From Filimonas zeae (GTDB lineage: Bacteria > Bacteroidota > Bacteroidia > Chitinophagales > Chitinophagaceae): 64,000 bases of DNA. The notes below the pieces were generated by a model. The model had not been told where the DNA came from. It did no database searches and was given only the letters and a program-made list of their open reading frames with translations. Positions 60,401-64,000 of this stretch are shown piece after piece. The stretch's first letter is position 1. Each line of letters starts with the position of its first letter. The translations under genes were made by a program, and so were the position numbers. Location of the stretch: positions 984,785 through 1,048,784 of the forward strand of contig NZ_BMIB01000004.1 in the NCBI RefSeq assembly GCF_014641615.1, read 5' to 3'.

Positions 60401-61070
60401 GGTTAAACTTTGTAGCATCGTCCAGAAAAGCAGCGGCCCCCAGGGCAATCTTTAATTGAATAGCGCCTTTGTTCTGGTCGCGCAGTGGATGAGGCACGTA
60501 AGATGTGGGGTACAGCACGTTGGCAAAGTAATTATTCACGTGTGCTGTATTCAAAGCCGTCCATCCGGGAAAGGTGCTTTTCAATATATCCGCACCGGTG
60601 GCCCAGTATTGGGCATAGTCGCCAATATCCAGCATCGATTCACTGCCGCCCCAAACCGTATTGGTAACGGCCCAGCTATCCAGCAGGTTGGTGGCTTTAC
60701 GTGCATAGGCTGAGTCGCCGGTAAACACCCACATCATGGCCAGGTTGTGTATGGCCACCATATCGTTTTTCCAGGCGTTGTTATTCAGATCAGGGGCGCG
60801 GCTTACAGAGGCAAACGGACCTTTAGCGGCGTATACCAGACTGGAAGAACCGTTGTTTTTAAAAGCGGTATAGGCTGATAGCCAGGGCTCCTGCGTAATG
60901 TTTTGTTTCAGCTTATTTAAATCGTCGGTGGTAAAAGGTACACCTGGGTGCTGAAAGCGCTGCGCCTGTGTTTCAGCAGGCAGTAGCAGTGGCGTTATAA
61001 AAAGGGTAAGGAACAGAGAAAGCAGATAGCAGTACGGAGGCATAATGCCCCCGGGCAGTTTTTGTTTCAT
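54483..61070 (-). CDS. Giant (about 2,195 residues) multimodular surface polysaccharide-degrading protein with T9SS tail
   Basis: Approximate order by residue: signal peptide (about 10-37); alginate-lyase-superfamily domain (40-345, with AGRDDHWRVQAAALAWGAEV); a DUF1349-like lectin sandwich (390-555, VGNRIFGYHSHDGVSW); an Ig-like He_PIG domain (558-640); two fibronectin III domains (642-815); autotransporter-associated beta-strand repeats (825-1,335, ISGTGSLKNIG, GLNTYTGNTTV); a second He_PIG (1,340-1,420); a third FN3 (1,425-1,507); a LamG domain (1,510-1,712); an Ig-like domain; two CBM3 domains (1,797-1,946 and 1,952-2,103); and a type IX tail (2,118-end, ISLYPNP). The ATG at 61070 is preferred to a TTG three codons upstream. 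The enzyme class is inferred; catalytic residues were not verified. Confidence 0.85.
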   Translation of the reverse strand: MKQKLPGGIMPPYCYLLSLFLTLFITPLLLPAETQAQRFQHPGVPFTTDDLNKLKQNITQEPWLSAYTAFKNNGSSSLVYAAKGPFASVSRAPDLNNNAWKNDMVAIHNLAMMWVFTGDSAYARKATNLLDSWAVTNTVWGGSESMLDIGDYAQYWATGADILKSTFPGWTALNTAHVNNYFANVLYPTSYVPHPLRDQNKGAIQLKIALGAAAFLDDATKFNQAIEVYRMDAGGGLRNSLPNGEVGDAGRDDHWRVQAAALAWGAEVAYKQGIDMFAELDNRLLSIAELYHQFSFDGDSMTFVPFGGYASYWTNWGIRPGIITGDMTNIIKAAYHLRKGMATPHTDRMRAALGGAGGNFLFLKSADTATAVVLPPVIYPGDNVQPVTHLTNMDIGNAGMAGSAVYSNGVWTVRGAGTSLSNAFNYTFQKMAGNSAVVMKVEDMSEAAGGCGIMVRQSLAPGAAYWNIHLNGAGGVGRHWQPKAPWWMKMERVGNRIFGYHSHDGVSWTNLLCFYEPANYTDSLFYGFYTISNNVSALNTATFSNVAFSAAAPTGAPQITSTTAAGVQVGAAFNYTIAASNTPVSYSATGLPAGLSINTATGVISGIPTTLGTTAVTLYATNAAGTGTATLVLRVTADTAPAAPAGFTATATNAGAILLGWSASNNATGYQIKRALTSGGPYTTIASGITTTSFTDKHPVPEVLNYYVVTAMADTLESGMSNEASAAVPPAIPGKPIVTAVNGQLHLSWAPGEGAVTYSVKRSTVTGGPYTTLASVTGTTYTDAAVNNGIPYYYVIVSVGTSLQSGNSPEGFGVPGAGTYTWVNAAASTSWSDSANWVEGVAPASPAVITFTSTEDSVLNNNVNGIATLRIVFDTTASSYTITGNTITAANEIINQSSRAQALNTPLVLSGELAVNARSQNITLNGGISGTGSLKNIGRGIVYIKGLNTYTGNTTVWGDGSGGMSYGVGIAGVGTGTPGVPTAGPLGTGKIILDGGTLHSEYGDVTLYNDIEVLPGKRSYVYEGTYGIALYGRITGSGTLWNDCNTYAGLHMFGDNSGFAGLFVNALRSGNNRLRFNVPQSGSANATWNLDANGIDCQSLNFATGTIHFGALTGRGYFRNNAGGAPVMSVGALNTSTWFSGTINGTIGVEKVGSGNWELSGNHTYSSATLVRNGRLLLNNNAATGAFVSPITVVGGAFGGTGRTTGTVTIGTGNGTGAALEPGNLAIGTLTTTSTLTLLPDATWRAEVNLATQQADKMIAGNMVLNNPALAVTLTAAGTLPPGTSFVLAENTGAAAVNGTFKDLPEMDTLTIGGHVFRITYKGGNGNDIVLLDDRTVPVTITSALADTLLVGRAYEYAVTAIKAPSHFTAVGLPAGLVLDTVTGTISGTPVTPGNYAVTLTAANDSSTGTAVLRLVIKSNIVTGVIVASGDARNVVEWESVLNLQYQVKRSTTQSGPYTLLAQVSNNYYTDTAVTNGTVYYYVVAAVEGTTAYGNSAEAVATPGPGQWSKYAWEELAGTRLRDEWGARHATLAAAAVRDSGYTGQALKLNGAATAYASLPADVMNGVTSFTISSWIKMDALATWMRLFDFGRGTNNYLFFTVQSASGVVRYAAKNGGTEQGFNYNYAFPVNTWTHIAITYTGNTTRLFINGTQVVSSTAINISPAAIGAMTQNYLGKSQYTADPMFRGTIDEFRIYNRALSAAEITAGMTATQTITLTQPAARTVGDSDFTMQATASSGLPLSYSSADTNVAVIDAQGRVRVTGAGNVTLTVQQAGNARYKPATVSRVLTVRPLQLSLLYKNGDNAQATNNSIRPYWRIVNNDSTSFALKELTVRYWITPEHYAGIQTFIDYAALGNVITAKYVPVATPRKLACGYVEYGFDAAAGVLQPGAETGAVQTRITGTNWAAFNEVNDYSYKAAAGYSANAHITMYRNGRLIAGVEPATEAPVAAVSAYTLSSGNANNAIQTWLQLNNEGNVPLAYGDITVRYWFSTGDSLPVNYWIDYASLGVNNISGNIQRILPEREGADHYLELAVNPEKDALHPYSNTGNIQLRIARSNWVNIQPANDYSWLPQSAFAPNPQVTVYYKGTLIWGTEPPAFAVHTVQRVSGAGALPDTDARISLYPNPAAEVLYIQVPQLHSRAQVRVTTADGRVILTRPLKQAKEVLQVGHWNTGIYLVTVQNGTQVITQKILKQ

Positions 61071-61162
61071 AAATGGCAATAGTTATATAAAAGCAATCGG
61101 AATAACGAAGGCAAAATAGTACGGGCAGCAGTCAGGGGCGGGGGTAAAAACATCCAAATAAA

Positions 61163-61185
61163 GGGGAGGTTTTTAACGCCTCCCC
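61163..61185 (-). terminator. Terminator of the GH28-GH97 transcript
   Basis: GGGGAGG/CCTCCCC (61163-61169 with 61179-61185). On the minus strand the stem extends with A-T pairs and ends TTTATTT. It is 13 nt downstream of the GH97 stop and separates GH97 from the giant gene. Confidence 0.7.
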
Positions 61186-61197
61186 CTTTTTATATCA

Positions 61198-63021
61198 TCA
61201 TTTCTGTATCATAATGGCTTGTCCACCTTTGGCTTTCAGGGCCACGGGCAGCATATCGCCTTTTTTCACGGCAAATTGTCTTTGCTGTATACTTCCTTTT
61301 CCATCATCTTCCCAGGCGGTAGCAGTATAACTGATTCCGGGCTGTAGAAAATGTAACGGCAGCGTGGTGTTCCAATCCTCCAAACCGGCAGCGTTGCCTA
61401 TAAACCAGGTATCACCGTTGCGGCGGGCAACTGATATATACTTACCGGGCTCACCTGCCAGGTAATGGGTTTCATTCCACACGGTAGGCACATGCGTAAA
61501 AAAAGCAATCTCCCCTTCGTTGGTATACTCCAGCGGTTTACCGTACCAGAAAATGGCCTGTAGCGGACTAAAGTATACTACCGTAAGCGCCAGTTGCTGG
61601 GCCTTGCTTACTTTAATCTGTTTGCTATAGCTATTGGTAGCGTTAGGATAGCAGTAAGTAAAATCTGCCGGGCCAGCCAGGTAACGGGTAAAAGGCAGCA
61701 GCGTGTTGTGAAAAGCATCCGGGCAGTTTTCATCTCCCCTGATGCCTTCCTGCGTAAGCAGTTGCGGGTAACGCCTGCTTAGGCCGGTAGGTTTATAGTT
61801 ATCGTGTATGTTCAGCAGCAAGCCGTGGTTGTATACCTTTTGCATAGCAGCAGATAACCAGGTTAAGCCTTCCTGTGTTAGCCCGTCTACAAAACCAAAC
61901 TTCATACCTGCCACGCCCCATTGCTTGTACAAAGGCAGCAGTGTATCCAGCCACCGGCGCAGGCCTACATAGTTTACATACAGAATAACGCCTATGCCTT
62001 TTTGCTTGCCGTAGGCTATTACCTTAGGCATATCAATAGCCGGTATTACCTGCGTGGGGTTAGAGGTGCTTCTGAACTCAGCGCCGTACCATCCCGCATC
62101 GTACATAACATACTGAAAGTGATGGGCGGCTGCAAAATCAATACATTCCAGTCCGCTCTGTGTGGTCAGCTGCGCGCGTATCAGTTTACCGGGTTTTACC
62201 CAGGCGGGTACTTTATTCTTCGTATCTGCACACAGCACTACGTTTAACTGACTGCAACGGTGCAGGTCAATCGCCTGTTCTGCTATACTGATGGTACGCC
62301 AGGGGGTAAGCAACTGCTTTGTAAAACGTACGGCGGTGTCACGTGCAAAAAACACAGATACGGCATCTGCCACTTCACTCCTTTTCAGTTCGGCTTTGGT
62401 ATAACTGGTATTTTCTGCCTCGCCAATATGTATATACCCCTGCTTACCGGCAAAAGTGGCGGGCAGGTCGCAGGTCATGCTAAAAGTATCCAGTGCCGTA
62501 GGGGTAAATACCGATTCCTGATTGTATTGGTACAAGGTATAGGGTGCTGCAAAGTAAAAGCTGGTATATTCCTTCTGTATGGAACCTGTACCCTTTACCT
62601 CGTAGCGAAAGGCAATGCTTCCGTTGTAAGCACGGGCTATTACTTTCCAGTTTATGCCACTGCTGCTGCATTGCAGGGTAGCTTCCCGGCAATGGTTTAC
62701 CAGCGTGTCGCTTTCGCCCAGTGGCCAGTAAGTACGCTCATAGATATTGCGGTATGCCACTTTCTGTATGGCTGTATGCGCATGCAACGATGCATTGTTT
62801 ACCTGTAACCCCAGGGGCGACCAGCGGGTGGCTGGCTGCTGGCGGTATACTACGCGGTACATCAAACGGCCGCCCTCTGCGGTGGATACTTCTAACACCG
62901 TATTGTTATCGGGAGAGGTTACCTGTACCTGTGTAAGCGGCGCGGCCCTCAGGGCAATGCTCATCAGTATTACCGGCAAACAGTATAATATTCGTTTTAG
63001 ACAACCTGATTGTATGCTCAT
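61198..63021 (-). CDS. GH97-family glycoside hydrolase
   Basis: 607 residues with an N-terminal signal region. The N-terminal beta-super-sandwich of GH97 has VTSPDNNTVLEVSTAEGGRL; the barrel has QYVMYDAGWYGAEF, KGIGVILYVNYVGLRRWLD, GVAGMKFGFVDG (Asp379 as candidate nucleophile of the retaining branch) and LTQEGIRGDENC (Glu425 as candidate acid/base); a C-terminal beta domain begins near 520. GH97 includes alpha-glucosidases and alpha-galactosidases; the retained Asp points to the alpha-galactosidase-type branch, though this is inference. It overlaps the GH28-like gene by ATGA. Confidence 0.88.
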   Translation of the reverse strand: MSIQSGCLKRILYCLPVILMSIALRAAPLTQVQVTSPDNNTVLEVSTAEGGRLMYRVVYRQQPATRWSPLGLQVNNASLHAHTAIQKVAYRNIYERTYWPLGESDTLVNHCREATLQCSSSGINWKVIARAYNGSIAFRYEVKGTGSIQKEYTSFYFAAPYTLYQYNQESVFTPTALDTFSMTCDLPATFAGKQGYIHIGEAENTSYTKAELKRSEVADAVSVFFARDTAVRFTKQLLTPWRTISIAEQAIDLHRCSQLNVVLCADTKNKVPAWVKPGKLIRAQLTTQSGLECIDFAAAHHFQYVMYDAGWYGAEFRSTSNPTQVIPAIDMPKVIAYGKQKGIGVILYVNYVGLRRWLDTLLPLYKQWGVAGMKFGFVDGLTQEGLTWLSAAMQKVYNHGLLLNIHDNYKPTGLSRRYPQLLTQEGIRGDENCPDAFHNTLLPFTRYLAGPADFTYCYPNATNSYSKQIKVSKAQQLALTVVYFSPLQAIFWYGKPLEYTNEGEIAFFTHVPTVWNETHYLAGEPGKYISVARRNGDTWFIGNAAGLEDWNTTLPLHFLQPGISYTATAWEDDGKGSIQQRQFAVKKGDMLPVALKAKGGQAIMIQK

Positions 63022-64000
63022 TTTCCGGCGCTTTCGTTTTCAGTTTTAAATACAATATGCTCAACAAAGGGGCCGGTTATTATATTGGCTTCGGCAGCAC
63101 TCCGTATGGGCTTACCGTTAATGCGCAACCCCTCGAATGTAATACGTTCTACCTTGTGCGTGGCATCCAGCCCTTTAATTAACGGGTAGGTGTTGTTGGC
63201 CCCGTTGTATTGCAGGTTTTTAAACGTAATATCCCGTACGCCGCGGCCGGGGCCGGTGTTGTACTTGGCATTATATACCACGCGTATATTCAGCAGCTGC
63301 CCTTCCTGAAAATCATCCACACGCACCTCTTCAAAACGAATGTTCTGTACCAGATTATGGTCGCCACAGGTTATGGCTATACAGCCTTCATAATCCGGGT
63401 CGTCTTCATCCTGCTCCAGTATGTGAATGTTTTTAAACAGCATGTTCTCCAGCGTATCGCCCTCGCCCGCGGTATTGCCGTGCAGGCCTATGTTAATAGG
63501 GTGCGCCACATCGGCCCAGAGGGTAGCATTCGTAACGGTGTAGTTACGGGCATTGCCATAATATTTCCAGCGGTGGCCGTATATGGCTATGCAATCATCC
63601 GAATTGCGCATAAACACGTCATCAATTACCACATCCGAACAACTCATCAGGTCAATTCCATCACTCCAGCCCTGGCAGCTGAAAGATTGTATGTTCCGGA
63701 TGGTGAGGTGGTGCGAAGCGCCACCGTTAATGGTATAGTGTTTAGGGTTGATGAAGGTAATGCCTTCAATAGTTACGTAACCGGAGTGGGTAACAGATAT
63801 ACCTTCCTGCGCCTGATCTATAATACCACGGCCACGGATGCATACATTACTTACACTGTCGCAAACCAGCTGGCCACGCACAATGGCACTGCCATCTATA
63901 TATACGGTTTTACCCGGTGGGATTACAAAAGCCTTTTTTACCGTATCGGCAGGTATGTGCAGGCCGGGGCCAAAGTACACCACATTCGTATCCCCCGGCA
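63018..64000 (-). CDS. GH28-like polygalacturonase-type parallel beta-helix enzyme, 5' end outside the window
   Basis: About 326 visible residues of a right-handed beta-helix. The GH28-like signature is present in variant form: GWSDGIDLMS (for NTDG), RNSDDCIAIYGHRW (the DD pair) and HPINIGLHGN (GHG-like region), but no clear RIK motif is seen (NIRVVYN). Preceding turns (ICVR-type IRGRGIIDQAQEG, THSGYVTIEGITFINP) are helix rungs. The frame stays open through 64000. A divergent polygalacturonase or related pectin hydrolase is likely. It is translationally coupled to GH97 downstream. Confidence 0.8.
   Translation of the reverse strand, partial: PGDTNVVYFGPGLHIPADTVKKAFVIPPGKTVYIDGSAIVRGQLVCDSVSNVCIRGRGIIDQAQEGISVTHSGYVTIEGITFINPKHYTINGGASHHLTIRNIQSFSCQGWSDGIDLMSCSDVVIDDVFMRNSDDCIAIYGHRWKYYGNARNYTVTNATLWADVAHPINIGLHGNTAGEGDTLENMLFKNIHILEQDEDDPDYEGCIAITCGDHNLVQNIRFEEVRVDDFQEGQLLNIRVVYNAKYNTGPGRGVRDITFKNLQYNGANNTYPLIKGLDATHKVERITFEGLRINGKPIRSAAEANIITGPFVEHIVFKTENESAGK

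Overview
The window looks like chromosomal DNA of a Bacteroidota bacterium, most likely the family Chitinophagaceae (inference). The reasons are: Bacteroidota-type promoters (TTG, about 20 nt, then TAnnTTTG); C-terminal type IX secretion (T9SS) sorting tails with a YPNP motif on two enzymes; Bacteroidota-restricted families (DUF4834, GH97, PF13568-like small outer-membrane barrels, MnmD as a stand-alone methyltransferase); and an aerobic phenylacetate operon beside housekeeping genes. There is no rRNA, tRNA, CRISPR array, insertion sequence or phage module that I can support. Both ends cut a gene: a GH25 lysozyme on the left and a GH28-like enzyme on the right.

Layout. 1-3.6 kb: lysozyme, a secreted NTF2-like protein, and a two-gene unit of an AAA ATPase followed by the RNA ligase RtcB, preceded by a hairpin-rich 715-bp region. 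4.3-6.3 kb: a SAM methyltransferase and a translationally coupled DUF4240-DUF4261 pair. 6.3-12.1 kb: two divergent PAP2 phosphatases, small secreted and outer-membrane proteins, a MATE transporter and mnmD. 12.4-17.4 kb: paaABCD-paaG-paaY followed by obg, with a palindromic operator candidate upstream of paaA. 17.5-23.8 kb: outer-membrane barrels, a Rieske protein with HflX, a lone receiver protein, and a four-gene signalling operon in which a 7-TM gene overlaps a histidine kinase gene. 24-33.4 kb: aminotransferase, glycosyltransferase, SixA-like phosphatase, PurF-type amidotransferase, FMN reductase, a MarR-YceI-YceI locus with two related palindromes, and a SurA-like chaperone. 33.5-38.9 kb: the rimP-nusA-infB operon with a terminator-like hairpin in its leader. 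39-43.6 kb: HAD hydrolase, AraC regulator, VOC protein, aldo/keto reductase and a DUF2314-ankyrin protein.

43.6-64 kb is a carbohydrate-degradation region, almost all on the minus strand: GH106-like rhamnosidase, SGNH acetylesterase, GH2 beta-galactosidase, two alginate-lyase-superfamily proteins with T9SS tails (one about 2,195 residues), GH97 and GH28-like enzymes. The mix suggests pectin or another acidic plant polysaccharide. No SusC/SusD pair lies in the window. An HxlR regulator and a divergent metallo-hydrolase interrupt the cluster and share a palindromic site.

The most notable DNA-level pattern is that many genes have their -7 element only 4-7 nt before the start codon. This predicts leaderless or nearly leaderless mRNAs.
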